In this document: piece by piece, positions 1 through 8,769 of the stretch
How the letters are laid out: each line of letters opens with the position of its first letter
Numbering within the stretch: position 1 is the first letter of the stretch
From: CAIKMD01 sp036501365
GTDB taxonomy: Bacteria > Pseudomonadota > Alphaproteobacteria > ATCC43930 > CGMCC-115725
Direction: 5' to 3'
Assembly: GCA_036501365.1 (NCBI GenBank)
Contig: DASYAL010000098.1
Location: forward strand, 43,649 to 107,648
DNA: 64,000 nt
The notes under the pieces: model-generated
What the model was told of the DNA's origin: nothing
The model's input: the letters and a program-made list of their open reading frames with translations, nothing else
Database searches by the model: none
Made by a program: the position numbers and the translations under genes

Positions 1-1
1 C

Positions 2-1291
2 ATTGACGAGCTCGACGCGCTGGCACCGAAGCGCGGCGAGACCGGCGCGCATTCCGATATCCGCGCGGTGACACAGCTCCTATCGCTGATGGATGGATTG
101 ACGCGCGTCGATTCCGTCATCGTCATCGGCACCACCAACCGCGTCGATTCGGTCGATCCCGCTTTCCGCCGTCCCGGCCGTTTCGATCGCGAGATCTTCG
201 TCGGACCGCCCGATGTCCAAGGCCGGCGCGAAATCCTCGAAATCCAGACGCGCGAGATGCCGCTGACCGAAGACGCGCAAGACGGGCTCGACGAGGTCGC
301 GCGCCGCACCCACGGCTTCGTCGGCGCTGATCTGATGGAGCTCTGCCGCAATGCCGGCCTCAGCGCCTTGCGTCGCAGCACCCTCAATCTCGAAGACCCG
401 AAGGCGGCGTTCCGCATCGACATGACCAATCTGCGCGTCGATCGCCAGGATTTCGACACGGCGCTCGGCCAAGTGCGGCCCTCGGCAATGCGCGAGACGC
501 TGATCAGCGTGCCCGACGTGAAATGGGACGACATCGGCGGGCTCGACGCGGTCAAGGAGCGCCTCAAGGAGATGATGGAGCATCCGCTCCACAATCCGCA
601 GGTGCTGGCCGAGATGGGCCTCGCGACGCATGTCGGCGCGCTGCTCTACGGGCCGCCCGGCACCGGCAAGACGCTGCTGGCAAAGGCGCTGGCCAACGAA
701 TGCGGCGTCAACTTCATCGCCGTCGACGGGCCGGAGATCTTCTCGAAATGGCTCGGCGAATCCGAAGAGGGCGTACGCCAGATCTTCCGCATCGCGCGTC
801 AGGTCGCGCCGACGCTGATCTTCTTCGACCAGCTCGATTCGATCACGCCGGTGCGCGGCGCGCATGACGGCTCGATGACGACCGAGCGCGTGGTCAATCA
901 ATTGCTCGCCGAGCTCGACGGCGTGGAACAGCTCGCGCGCGTCATCGTCGTTGGCGCCACCAACCGCATCGATCTGGTCGATCCCTCGATCCTGCGGCCG
1001 GGACGCTTCGGCGTGCACATCCATGTGCCGCTGCCCAACGAAGCCGATCGCCGCGCGATTTTGCGCATCCATCTCGGCGGCCGGACCAAGGAAGCGGCGG
1101 CGGCCATCCAGCCGATCGCCGATACGCTGGCATCCCGCACCGAAGGCTTCTCGGGCGCGCGGCTGCGCCAGCTCTGTCATGAGGCCAAGCGCCTCGCCTT
1201 GCGCGACGCCGGCTTCGCCCGCGCGGTGACCCCGACCCTCGACCATGTGCTGCAGGCGCTCGCGGTGGAAGAGGAAGCACGCCGCGAATAG
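2..1291 (+). CDS. CDC48/VCP-like double AAA+ ATPase, 3' part
   Basis: The gene enters from the left edge in frame 2. The visible part starts inside the D1 Walker B (IDELDALAPK) and runs through the D1 second region of homology (RRPGRFDREI). A complete D2 domain follows, with Walker A GPPGTGKT at 650-673, Walker B-like FFDQLDS at 821-841 and RPGRF in the second region of homology. CDC48-family proteins are hexameric unfoldases that extract or remodel protein substrates. Unusually, the catalytic Walker B glutamate of D2 is glutamine (CAG at 830-832), while D1 keeps Asp-Glu. If correct, D2 would bind but hardly hydrolyse ATP. The N-terminal domain and D1 Walker A lie outside the window. Confidence 0.9.
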   Translation: MDELDALAPKRGETGAHSDIRAVTQLLSLMDGLTRVDSVIVIGTTNRVDSVDPAFRRPGRFDREIFVGPPDVQGRREILEIQTREMPLTEDAQDGLDEVARRTHGFVGADLMELCRNAGLSALRRSTLNLEDPKAAFRIDMTNLRVDRQDFDTALGQVRPSAMRETLISVPDVKWDDIGGLDAVKERLKEMMEHPLHNPQVLAEMGLATHVGALLYGPPGTGKTLLAKALANECGVNFIAVDGPEIFSKWLGESEEGVRQIFRIARQVAPTLIFFDQLDSITPVRGAHDGSMTTERVVNQLLAELDGVEQLARVIVVGATNRIDLVDPSILRPGRFGVHIHVPLPNEADRRAILRIHLGGRTKEAAAAIQPIADTLASRTEGFSGARLRQLCHEAKRLALRDAGFARAVTPTLDHVLQALAVEEEARRE

Positions 1292-1374
1292 TTGCGTCCG
1301 CGCAACAGTGTTGCGATCGTCCGACGAAATGTTAGAGTGCGTCTCGGGAAAGAAACACCGAGAAGCGTGAGGCG

Positions 1375-2322
1375 ATGGCAAATCCGCACCGTATCGACGT
1401 TCATCATCACCCGTCGCCGCCGAGCTATCTCAACTCGCGTTTCGAGCGCGACAAGCAGTACGCGCAGCAGAAGGGCTGGAGCATCGCCAAGTCGCTCGAG
1501 GACATGGATCGCGGCGGGGTCGCGACGGCGCTGTTGTCGCTGCCGCATTCGGTGCAGATCTGGCCCGGCAACAATCAGGAAGCGTGCGCCCTCGCGCGCG
1601 AATGGAACGAGTTCATGGCGAAGATGGCGGCCGATCATCGCGGCCGTTTCGGCATCTTCGCCGCGTTGCCGATCCTCGATATCGACGGCAGCCTCAAGGA
1701 GATCGCCTACGCGCTCGACACGCTGAAGGCCGACGGTGTCGCGCTGATGACCAATATCGGCGATAAATGGCTCGGCGATCCCTATTACGCGCCGGTCTTC
1801 GAGGAGCTCAACCGCCGCGGCGCGATCGTCTATACCCATCCGGTCGCGCCCAATTGCTGCCGCGACATGCTACCCGAATTCAACGATTCGGTCATCGAAT
1901 ACGGCGCCGACACCTCGCGCGCGATCGGCAAGATGCTCTATAGCGGCTCGGCGGCGCGCTATCCGCGCCTCCGCTTCATCTTCTCGCATGCCGGTGGCAG
2001 CCTGCCCTATTCCGCCTTCCGCTTCTTGCGCCATTACGGGCGCGCGAGCGCCGAGGTGAAAGGCTACATGCCCGACGGCTTGGTCGCGGCGCTCAACAAG
2101 TTCTATTACGACACGGCCAATACCTCGAACGTCTATGCCATGGCGTCGTTCTCGAAGCTGATCTCGTTGAAGCAGCTCATGTTCGGCACCGATTTTCCCT
2201 TCGGCAGCGCCGAGCACGACGCGCGGGCACTCAAGGAATGCGGCTTCGGCGATGCCGATGTGCGGGCGATCGAATGCGAGAACGCTTATCGCTTGTGGCC
2301 GCGGCTGAAACCGGTTGGATAA
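1375..2322 (+). CDS. ACMSD-type amidohydrolase (probable aromatic-acid decarboxylase)
   Basis: This 315-residue protein is an Amidohydrolase_2 TIM barrel. Metal-site motifs are visible: VHHH at residues 9-12, YTHP near 155, FSHAGG near 205 and FGTDFPFG near 273. The family includes aminocarboxymuconate semialdehyde decarboxylase, gamma-resorcylate decarboxylase and 6-methylsalicylate decarboxylase, mostly zinc or manganese enzymes that decarboxylate without redox chemistry. The protein resembles the one at 21475-22407 closely in the stretch SLKEI(A/D)YALETLKADG, so they are paralogs. The start is the ATG after GTGAGGCG. It ends 13 bases before the next gene's start, so the two are probably cotranscribed. 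The exact substrate is unknown. Confidence 0.85.
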   Translation: MANPHRIDVHHHPSPPSYLNSRFERDKQYAQQKGWSIAKSLEDMDRGGVATALLSLPHSVQIWPGNNQEACALAREWNEFMAKMAADHRGRFGIFAALPILDIDGSLKEIAYALDTLKADGVALMTNIGDKWLGDPYYAPVFEELNRRGAIVYTHPVAPNCCRDMLPEFNDSVIEYGADTSRAIGKMLYSGSAARYPRLRFIFSHAGGSLPYSAFRFLRHYGRASAEVKGYMPDGLVAALNKFYYDTANTSNVYAMASFSKLISLKQLMFGTDFPFGSAEHDARALKECGFGDADVRAIECENAYRLWPRLKPVG

Positions 2323-2335
2323 GGATGTTCGAGCG

Positions 2336-3436
2336 ATGGGTAGGAAACAGTGGCGGGTCATTGTGCTGGGCTGCGTCCTCGCGTTGGCCGCGAGCGCTCC
2401 GGCCTGGGCCGAGGACTGGCAGGCGGGCGCGCCGCCGGAATGGGCGAAGATCCTCGCCGATGCGCGCAAGGAAGGTCATGTCGCGGTCGTCGGCCCGTCC
2501 GAGCTGGCGCAGCCGATCGCGGAAGGCTTCCAGAAGGACACCGGCATCGAGGTCGATTTCCTCGGCGGCGTCGCCGCGGTGAATGCGAGCCGCGTCGCTC
2601 GGGAGGTACGCGCCGACAATGTCACGATCGATTTCATGTATACCGGCACGGCAGAGCTGCCGCTGGTGAAGGAGGGCTTCTTTCAGGACGAGAAGTCGCG
2701 CCTTCTTCTCCCGGGCACGGCCGATCCCAAGAACTGGGCCGACGGCAAGCTCGCCTGGGTCGACAATACGCAGAAATTCATGCTGCGGACCCAGGCGACG
2801 GTGCAATCGATCCCGTTCTACGACGCCAACACGGTGAAGCCGCCGCTGACGAGCTGGAAACAGCTGCTCGAGCCGCAATTCAAGGGCAAGATCGTCGCCT
2901 ACGATCCGCGCGCCGGCGGGCCCGGCCAGCAGATGATCGGCTATGTCGGCGCGCAATTCGGCATCGATTTCCTGAAACAGCTCTATGTCGGCCAGCAGGT
3001 CATCTATTCGCAGGACAGCCGGCAGATGGCGGAATGGATCAGCCGCGGCGTCTATTCGGTCGGGCTCGGCGTGCTGTTGCCCGATTATGTGACCTTGCAT
3101 AACGCCGGCATCACCAACCTCGTGCCGGCGTCGATGAGCGACGGTCCCGGCACGCTGTCGGGCGGCTTCAGCGTCCTGATCATGCCGAAAGGCTCGCCGC
3201 ATCCCAATGCGCAGACGGTCTTCCTCAACTGGGCGGCGAGTCAGCGCGGGCAGGCGATTTATTCGAAGGTCGAGCATCAGCTCAGCCGGCGCGTCGACGT
3301 TCATGAACCGTCGGTCCAGCCGTTCACGGTGCCGAAGCCGGGTGTGACCTATCTCGACCAATATAACGAGGATTGGGCGCTCAATCAGCGCGCCAAGATC
3401 ATCGATCAGGTGATGGCGGCGATCGGCGGCCGCTAG
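2336..3436 (+). CDS. ABC transporter substrate-binding protein (FbpA/AfuA-like)
   Basis: 366 residues. The N-terminus is a Sec signal peptide (basic MGRKQWR, a hydrophobic core, then AWA before EDW), so the product is periplasmic. The remainder looks like the bacterial extracellular solute-binding family that serves ferric iron, spermidine/putrescine or thiamine importers. The ATG at 2336 was chosen over an in-frame TTG at 2315 because AAGGA at 2321-2325 sits 10 bases upstream and overlaps the previous stop. The matching fused permease lies convergently 11 bases downstream, an unusual arrangement, and no dedicated ATPase is adjacent. In an aromatic-catabolic setting the ligand may be organic rather than iron, but this is not shown. 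Confidence 0.8.
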   Translation: MGRKQWRVIVLGCVLALAASAPAWAEDWQAGAPPEWAKILADARKEGHVAVVGPSELAQPIAEGFQKDTGIEVDFLGGVAAVNASRVAREVRADNVTIDFMYTGTAELPLVKEGFFQDEKSRLLLPGTADPKNWADGKLAWVDNTQKFMLRTQATVQSIPFYDANTVKPPLTSWKQLLEPQFKGKIVAYDPRAGGPGQQMIGYVGAQFGIDFLKQLYVGQQVIYSQDSRQMAEWISRGVYSVGLGVLLPDYVTLHNAGITNLVPASMSDGPGTLSGGFSVLIMPKGSPHPNAQTVFLNWAASQRGQAIYSKVEHQLSRRVDVHEPSVQPFTVPKPGVTYLDQYNEDWALNQRAKIIDQVMAAIGGR

Positions 3437-3447
3437 AGACGATCGTC

Positions 3448-5136
3448 TTACGAGCCGCGGATGCCGATGGTCCGGCCGAAGCGGAACGAGATCGCGGTCA
3501 CGCAAAGGCACAGCACGGCGATGACCGCGCCGATGACGGAAGCGGCTTCGAGCTGACCGGACACGGTGAAGTCGAACATCAGCAGCGACATGGTGCGGAT
3601 GCCGGGTGCGGCGATCAGCACTAGGGTGCTGACGTCCTTCAGGGTCGCAGCGAAGATCAGGAGAAACACCGAGATCAGCATCGGCGCGATCAGCGGCAAG
3701 GTGATGCGGCGGAAGATCATCACAAAGCCGGCGCCCGACATGACGGCCGCTTCTTCAAGCTGCCCCGACACCTGCGCGATGGCGCTGCGCAGCAGCTGCA
3801 CGCCGATCGGCATTTGCTGGATCATCAAAGCGAGGATGAGCGGCACGATCGTGCCGTAGAGCGCCGAGAGGCCGGGTGTGCCGAGGATGAGGCTCAAGAG
3901 ACTGAGGCCGAGGACAATGCCGGGGATAGCCCAGGGCAGCCACACCAGGATGCCGATCCAGCGCACGCCCCAGATCCTTGTCCGCGCCAGAATCCAGGCG
4001 ATGAGCGCGAAAATGAGCGTACCGAGAAAGCCGACGCTGAGGCCGAGCAGGAGCGACGTCACGACGGCGTGCAGGAAGCGCGTGTCTTGCAGCGCGTCGT
4101 GCCAGTGCGCGATCGTCCAAGCGTTCTTGATGAAGAAGAAGCCGAACAGCTTGCTGAACGAGCCGAGGATCAGGACGATCAGCGGCAGCAGCAGCGAGAA
4201 GCAGAGATAGGCGATGATGAGCGCCGAGGCGAGATAGGCCCACCAGGTCTTGGGCCGGGCCTGAAGCCGCATGCCGCGGCCGAGGATGGTCGCGCGGTCG
4301 CCGGCGCGCACGATGTAGCCCTGATAGACGAGCGCCAGCGGCAGGAGGATCGCGAGGAAGATCGTGCTCAGCGCCATCGCCTGTGGAAAGAGCGGCGGCT
4401 CCAGGCTGACGAAATCGTAGATGCGCGTGGCGTAGACATCGATGTTCACCGGCGCGCCGAGCACGCGCTCGACCTCGAAGGCCTCGAGGCTGCGGATCAA
4501 GGCCAGCACGAAAGCCGTGAGGATCGCCGGCAGCAGCAGCGGGATCGTGACGCGGCGCAAGGTCGCGAAGGTCGATGCGCCGGACATATCGGCCGCTTCC
4601 TCGAAAGACGCGTCGAGCTGGCGCAGCATCGGCGTCAAGAGGATCACCATGATCGGCACGGTGGTGATCGCGAGATGGACCCAGAGGATGCCCCCGACCG
4701 AATAGATCGAGAACACCGGCCCGTCGATGAAGGGCAGCTTTTCGAGCGCGAGGTTGAGCAGGCCGTAATGCGAATCGAGCAGCAGGATCCAGCCCATCAT
4801 CATCGGAAAGACCGGCAGCAGGAAGCCGAACCAGAAAGCGAGCTCGATGAAACGATGGCCGGGGAGGCGCATACGCACCAGCAGCCACGCGACCGCGAAA
4901 GCGACGAGAAGCGCGATCGGCACGCGGATGACGAGCAGGAAGGAATAGCCGATCGCCGCGAGGGTGCGGGCGCTGGCGAAAACATCGCGCCAGCCGTCGA
5001 AGCCGAAGCGGAAAGCGGCGCCGAGATCGGACACGTCGAAGCTCGCCGCCACGACATAGATCACCGGCGCGAGGGTAAGCGCGCCGATCAGCACGGCAAA
5101 GGCGACGCCCGCCAAGGTGCTTCGGAAACGCGACAC
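3448..5136 (-). CDS. fused two-domain ABC permease (FbpB/ThiP-like)
   Basis: About 562 residues with roughly twelve hydrophobic segments in two halves. Each half carries an EAA-type loop: LEEAADMSGAST in the first and LEEAAVMSGAG in the second. This matches BPD_transp_1 permeases of the FbpB/ThiP type, where one polypeptide supplies both inner-membrane halves. The start is a GTG at 5136, just after the hydratase stop; a TTG at 5151 is also possible and neither has a strong Shine-Dalgarno sequence. The reading frame stays open further upstream but there overlaps the hydratase gene. The likely periplasmic partner is the convergent 2336-3436 product. No ATP-binding subunit is adjacent. Confidence 0.82.
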   Translation of the reverse strand: MSRFRSTLAGVAFAVLIGALTLAPVIYVVAASFDVSDLGAAFRFGFDGWRDVFASARTLAAIGYSFLLVIRVPIALLVAFAVAWLLVRMRLPGHRFIELAFWFGFLLPVFPMMMGWILLLDSHYGLLNLALEKLPFIDGPVFSIYSVGGILWVHLAITTVPIMVILLTPMLRQLDASFEEAADMSGASTFATLRRVTIPLLLPAILTAFVLALIRSLEAFEVERVLGAPVNIDVYATRIYDFVSLEPPLFPQAMALSTIFLAILLPLALVYQGYIVRAGDRATILGRGMRLQARPKTWWAYLASALIIAYLCFSLLLPLIVLILGSFSKLFGFFFIKNAWTIAHWHDALQDTRFLHAVVTSLLLGLSVGFLGTLIFALIAWILARTRIWGVRWIGILVWLPWAIPGIVLGLSLLSLILGTPGLSALYGTIVPLILALMIQQMPIGVQLLRSAIAQVSGQLEEAAVMSGAGFVMIFRRITLPLIAPMLISVFLLIFAATLKDVSTLVLIAAPGIRTMSLLMFDFTVSGQLEAASVIGAVIAVLCLCVTAISFRFGRTIGIRGS

Positions 5137-5159
5137 TGAGCAAACCGGCAAAACGTCGT

Positions 5160-5942
5160 TCAACCGCCGAAGGTCGCGCGCACCTGGCCGAGGCCCTCGA
5201 TCCGCGCCTCGACGACGTCGCCTGGCTCGACCGCGGCCATCGGACCAAGCGCGCCGGTCATGATGACGTCGCCGGCCCGGAGCGGGCGACCGTATTTGAC
5301 CATGGCATCGGCGAGCCAGGCGGCGGCGTTGAGGGGGTTGCCCATGCAGGCGCTTCCCGCGCCGGTCGAGACGGTCTCGCCGCGCCGCGTCATGGTCATC
5401 GCGCAATTGACCAGATCGACGTCGGCGAGGCGCTTCTTCTGCGCGCCCAGGACGAAGTGGCTGCTCGAGGCGTTGTCGGCGATGGTGTCGGCAAGCTTGA
5501 TGTCCCAATTGGCGATGCGGCTGCCGACGATCTCGATCGCGGCACAGACGAAATCGGTCGCATCGGCGATATCGGCGACGCTGTGACGCTCGCGGGCGAG
5601 GGGCTTCTTCAGCACCACCGCGACCTCCGCCTCGACCTTCGGCTGCATCAGCTCGGCGAAGGGGATCGCATGGTCTTCGGCGGCAAGCATGTCCGCAAAC
5701 AGCAGGCCGAAATCCGGCTGGTCGACGCCGAGCTGCTTTTGCACCGCGACCGCGGTCAGGCCGATCTTGCGGCCGACCAGGCGGCGGCCGCTCGCGAGCC
5801 AGTGTTTGGTATTGATCTCTTGCACGGCATAGGCGCGGGCAACGTCGTCGGCCGCGATCAGGTCGCGGATCGGTGGGCAAGCCTTATGCGTCTCGCCGGC
5901 AGCGCGCAGACGCAAGGCCGCTTCTTCGATCTCGTCGCTCAT
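5160..5942 (-). CDS. 2-keto-4-pentenoate hydratase / 4-oxalocrotonate decarboxylase family
   Basis: 260 residues related to MhpD/BphH/XylJ hydratases and the homologous 4-oxalocrotonate decarboxylases. These enzymes act late in meta-cleavage pathways, adding water to 2-hydroxypenta-2,4-dienoates to give 4-hydroxy-2-oxo acids. Recognisable segments are GRKIGLT, EAEVAVVL, ANWDIKLADTIADN and MTGALGPM. The ATG at 5942 follows GGGAGG by four bases, which favours it over the in-frame ATG at 5954. The gene lies 16 bases after the amidohydrolase 5959-6966 in the same direction, downstream of the IclR gene. The aldolase and aldehyde dehydrogenase that would complete the pathway are not in the window. 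Confidence 0.85.
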   Translation of the reverse strand: MSDEIEEAALRLRAAGETHKACPPIRDLIAADDVARAYAVQEINTKHWLASGRRLVGRKIGLTAVAVQKQLGVDQPDFGLLFADMLAAEDHAIPFAELMQPKVEAEVAVVLKKPLARERHSVADIADATDFVCAAIEIVGSRIANWDIKLADTIADNASSSHFVLGAQKKRLADVDLVNCAMTMTRRGETVSTGAGSACMGNPLNAAAWLADAMVKYGRPLRAGDVIMTGALGPMAAVEPGDVVEARIEGLGQVRATFGG

Positions 5943-5958
5943 CTTTCCTCCCATCCGG

Positions 5959-6966
5959 TCACGGTTTTTTGCCGCTGTCGAGATTCAAGAAGCGGGCGGC
6001 ATTGCCGCCGCGCAAGCGCTCGAGTTGCTCAGCCGACAGGCCGAGCCCCTCGAACATCGCCGCCGAATCTTTCTGCCCGGCGGTGAACGGATAGTCGGAG
6101 CCGACGAAGATCTGCGTGTCGCCATAGGTCGCGATCATGTGGCGCAGCAACGGACGGTCGAAGACGACATTGTCGTAATAGAGCCGCCGTGCAGTGGCGG
6201 CCGGCGAGGCGAAGGCGCGGTTGAGCGCGGGCAGCTTTTGCCAGCCGGAATCGAGCCGCGGCAGGAACGCCGCCAGCGTCCCGCCGCCATGGCTGAGGCC
6301 GATGCGCAGCTTGGGGAATTTTTCGAGCACGCGGCCGGTGATGAACGATGCGCCGGCGAGGCCGATATCGGTAGGGAAAGCGACATAGGGCGCGACCATG
6401 GGCGGCCCGACCAGGCGATCGGTCATGGTCGGGTGCAACGCATGGACGAAGATCGCGAGATTGAGCCGCTCAGCCTCGGCGAAAAACGGATCGAAGAAGG
6501 GATCGCCCGGCGACTTGCGGTTGATGTTGCTGCCGATCTCGATGCCGCGCAGGCCGTAATCGCCCGAGAGCGCGGCGAGCTCTTTCGCCGCCAGCTCGGG
6601 ATCCTGCAGCGGCACCATGCCCAAGCCGACGAAGCGGTCCGGCGCGGCGCGGACCATCTCGGCGATCGTTTGATTGATATGCCGCGCCATCGCCAGCGTC
6701 GCCCGGGCGTCGATCCAGTAGGAGAGGAGTTCCGGCATCGGCGAGATCGCCTGCAAGCCGACGTCTTCGCCGTTCATGTCGGCGATGCGCCGTGCGGTGT
6801 CCCAGCAGCGGCTGTCGACGAGGCGGAATTCCTTGCCGCCGACCATCACCGCGGCCTGGTTGTTGGCGCGGTGCTCCATCGACGGCCATTTCTCGGGGGC
6901 GCAAGAGGCCGGCGCTGCGGGGAATTCGGCCGGGACGATATGGCAATGAACGTCGATGACTTCCAT
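5959..6966 (-). CDS. ACMSD-family amidohydrolase/decarboxylase
   Basis: 335 residues, Amidohydrolase_2 family. Metal-binding motifs visible are VHCH at residues 6-9, FVHALHP near 188, LSHGGG near 236 and GSDYPF near 297. The length and the VGLGMVPLQDPELAAKEL segment resemble aminocarboxymuconate semialdehyde decarboxylases and related o-pyrocatechuate or 5-carboxyvanillate decarboxylases more than the shorter paralogs at 1375 and 21475. It is the second gene of the minus-strand operon that begins with the IclR regulator (12-base gap). A role in decarboxylating a ring-cleavage product or a carboxylated monoaryl is likely; the substrate is undefined. Confidence 0.87.
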   Translation of the reverse strand: MEVIDVHCHIVPAEFPAAPASCAPEKWPSMEHRANNQAAVMVGGKEFRLVDSRCWDTARRIADMNGEDVGLQAISPMPELLSYWIDARATLAMARHINQTIAEMVRAAPDRFVGLGMVPLQDPELAAKELAALSGDYGLRGIEIGSNINRKSPGDPFFDPFFAEAERLNLAIFVHALHPTMTDRLVGPPMVAPYVAFPTDIGLAGASFITGRVLEKFPKLRIGLSHGGGTLAAFLPRLDSGWQKLPALNRAFASPAATARRLYYDNVVFDRPLLRHMIATYGDTQIFVGSDYPFTAGQKDSAAMFEGLGLSAEQLERLRGGNAARFLNLDSGKKP

Positions 6967-6978
6967 GCTGGCCCCGAA

Positions 6979-7803
6979 CTAGGCGATCAGATCGGGCGAG
7001 GCGCCGAGGCGCTGCGACAGCTTCCGCGCGGTGTTCGCGAGCTCGCGCGCCGGGCGGCCCTCGGGCTCGAGATCGAGTTGGCCCTGCATGCCGATCACGG
7101 CGATGGCGGCAACGATGCGGTTGTTATGGTCGAAGACCGGCGCTGCGAGTGCGGCGCGGCCTGGCGCGCTGAGATTTTCGGCGACCGACATGTGGCGCGC
7201 GCGGAACTGCGCCAGCATCGCCTCGACATTCGCGAAATTGCGCAGTCCCGCTCGCGCGGCGATGCCGCGCGGATCGGCGAGCTCGGCGCGAATCCGCTCC
7301 TGCGTGAACCGGCGGTCGAGATAGGCCGCGAAAATCCGCCCGAACGATGAGGTCAGGAGCGGCATCACCGTGCCGAAGCGCACCGCCAGCGACATGATGT
7401 CGGGCGTCTCGGCGATGCGCATGATGGTCGGACCGTGATTAGCCCAGATCGCCAAGGAGATCGTGTAGCCGAGCACGTTGCGCAGATCTTCCAGCGCGGT
7501 CTGCGCGATTGCCATCACGTCGATGCGGCGCATCGCGGCAACGCCGAGCTCGAGCGCGAACGGACCGAGATCGTAGCGGCCGCCGCTTTCGTTCTGCACG
7601 ACGAGACCGGCGCGGATGAAGCTGGCGAGATATTTGTGCGCTTTGCCCGGCGCCATGCCGGTTGCGGTCGCGATCGCCGTCAGGCTCAATGGCCCCTTAG
7701 CCTGTACCAGAGCGCGCAGAACCGGCGTACCGTTCTCGATCGATTGGATCCCGGTGCTGGCGGGCCGCTCGAGGATGTCGATCTCGTTGACATCAATCGC
7801 CAA
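6979..7803 (-). CDS. IclR-family transcriptional regulator
   Basis: 274 residues. The N-terminal winged helix-turn-helix is at about residues 20-80 (GTPVLRALVQAKGPLSLTAI, then GMAPGKAHKYLASFIRAGLV) and is followed by a GAF-like effector domain ending in IAVIGMQGQLDL. IclR proteins respond to small aromatic or organic acids and often control divergent catabolic genes. The start is a TTG at 7803; AGGAGA seven bases upstream supports it and no nearby ATG competes. It is transcribed divergently from the hydrolase/Rieske/LigB operon with a short palindrome-rich gap (7815-7842), so it is the likely local regulator of both arms. Confidence 0.9.
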   Translation of the reverse strand: MAIDVNEIDILERPASTGIQSIENGTPVLRALVQAKGPLSLTAIATATGMAPGKAHKYLASFIRAGLVVQNESGGRYDLGPFALELGVAAMRRIDVMAIAQTALEDLRNVLGYTISLAIWANHGPTIMRIAETPDIMSLAVRFGTVMPLLTSSFGRIFAAYLDRRFTQERIRAELADPRGIAARAGLRNFANVEAMLAQFRARHMSVAENLSAPGRAALAAPVFDHNNRIVAAIAVIGMQGQLDLEPEGRPARELANTARKLSQRLGASPDLIA

Positions 7804-7814
7804 GCGTGTTCTCC

Positions 7815-7842
7815 TAACGAAACTCGTTACGTAATGAGTAAC
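7815..7842. promoter_or_regulatory. candidate IclR operator: nested palindromes
   Basis: The 79-base gap between the divergent regulator and hydrolase genes contains TAACGA-AAC-TCGTTA (7815-7829, perfect 6-base arms). Overlapping it is ACTCGTTAC/GTAATGAGT (7822-7839, 8 of 9 pairs). A GTTAC/GTAAC pair spans 7826-7842. Short overlapping inverted repeats in a divergent promoter are typical regulator binding sites. That IclR binds here is inference. Confidence 0.6.
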
Positions 7843-7882
7843 AGATTTTTCCTATTGCGTAAAGTTGATCGAGAGGGTCGCT

Positions 7883-8746
7883 ATGCTGCACGAGATCAGG
7901 TCGCGCTACGTCATGGCAAATGGCGTTCGCACGCATTACTGGGAATCCGGCAATGACGGGCCGACGATCATCGCGCTGCATGGCGGCGGCGCCGGCTCCT
8001 CGGGCATGGCCGGGATGGGGCCGCTGCTCGAACGCCTGGGCGGCGATGCGCGGGTGATCGCGCCCGATTCCGTCGGCGGCTTCGGCCTGACCGATCCTTA
8101 CGCGCCGGTGACGCATGGCTTGATGACTCGCGTCGCGCACACCGCCGATGTCATCGACGCGCTGTGCCTGCCCAAGGTCTCGCTGATCGGCAATTCGCAA
8201 GGCGCCTGGACCGCGGCGCAATATGCAATCCTTCATCCCGACCGCGTCGAGAAGCTGGTGTTGATCTCGTCGCTGACCATCGCAAACTCGCTGAACATCC
8301 CGCAGCGTCCGACCGAAGCGCTGAAAGCGCTCAACGACTATGACGGCACGCGCGACGGCATGCGCCGTATCCTGCAGGCGCTGATCATCGATCCGAAGCG
8401 CATCACCGACAAGTTGATCGACGAGCGGCAGGCGGCGGCGATGCGTCCCGGCGCGCTCGAATCCTTCCGCGCCTTCGGCCGCGCCAGCGCCGCGCTGCGC
8501 CAGAACCCGCTCTTCGCTCTGCAGAACGACATGACGCGTTCGCTGCCGATCCTAACGAAGGCGATTCCGACGATCTTCATTTGGGGCGACAGCGATACCT
8601 TCGCCTTGCCCGAGACCGGCCACGAGATCGCCAAGCACGTGCCCGAGGCGATCTTCCACTGGGTGCCGGGCGCCGGCCATCAGGTCCAGACCGACAAGCC
8701 GGACGAGGCAGCGACGATCGTCCGCACGTTCTTCGGCTTCAAATAG
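7883..8746 (+). CDS. alpha/beta hydrolase, meta-cleavage-product hydrolase-like
   Basis: 287 residues, BphD/MhpC/HsaD-like fold. The oxyanion segment LHGGGAGSSG is near residue 34, the nucleophile motif GNSQGA near 104, and the probable acid and base of the triad are GDSDTF near 236 and GAGHQ near 265. Such enzymes hydrolyse the C-C bond of 2-hydroxy-6-oxo-dienoates made by extradiol dioxygenases. The ATG at 7883 has GAGAGGG upstream; an in-frame TTG at 7865 is less likely. It is the first gene of the plus-strand operon and is followed by a Rieske oxygenase and a LigB dioxygenase, which supports a ring-cleavage role. Confidence 0.87.
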   Translation: MLHEIRSRYVMANGVRTHYWESGNDGPTIIALHGGGAGSSGMAGMGPLLERLGGDARVIAPDSVGGFGLTDPYAPVTHGLMTRVAHTADVIDALCLPKVSLIGNSQGAWTAAQYAILHPDRVEKLVLISSLTIANSLNIPQRPTEALKALNDYDGTRDGMRRILQALIIDPKRITDKLIDERQAAAMRPGALESFRAFGRASAALRQNPLFALQNDMTRSLPILTKAIPTIFIWGDSDTFALPETGHEIAKHVPEAIFHWVPGAGHQVQTDKPDEAATIVRTFFGFK

Positions 8747-8769
8747 CGGCAGGAAGAGAGGTCGCGCCG

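Noticed and set aside
80..1381. A 433-codon minus-strand frame opposite the AAA+ gene
   Set aside because: Shadow of the ATPase, which has all expected motifs on the plus strand.
3814..5139. A 441-codon plus-strand frame opposite the fused permease
   Set aside because: Highly charged antisense frame; the minus strand encodes clear membrane segments and EAA loops.
5137..5880. N-terminal extension of the fused permease frame across the hydratase gene
   Set aside because: The region encodes the hydratase in another frame; the permease domain starts after the GTG at 5136.
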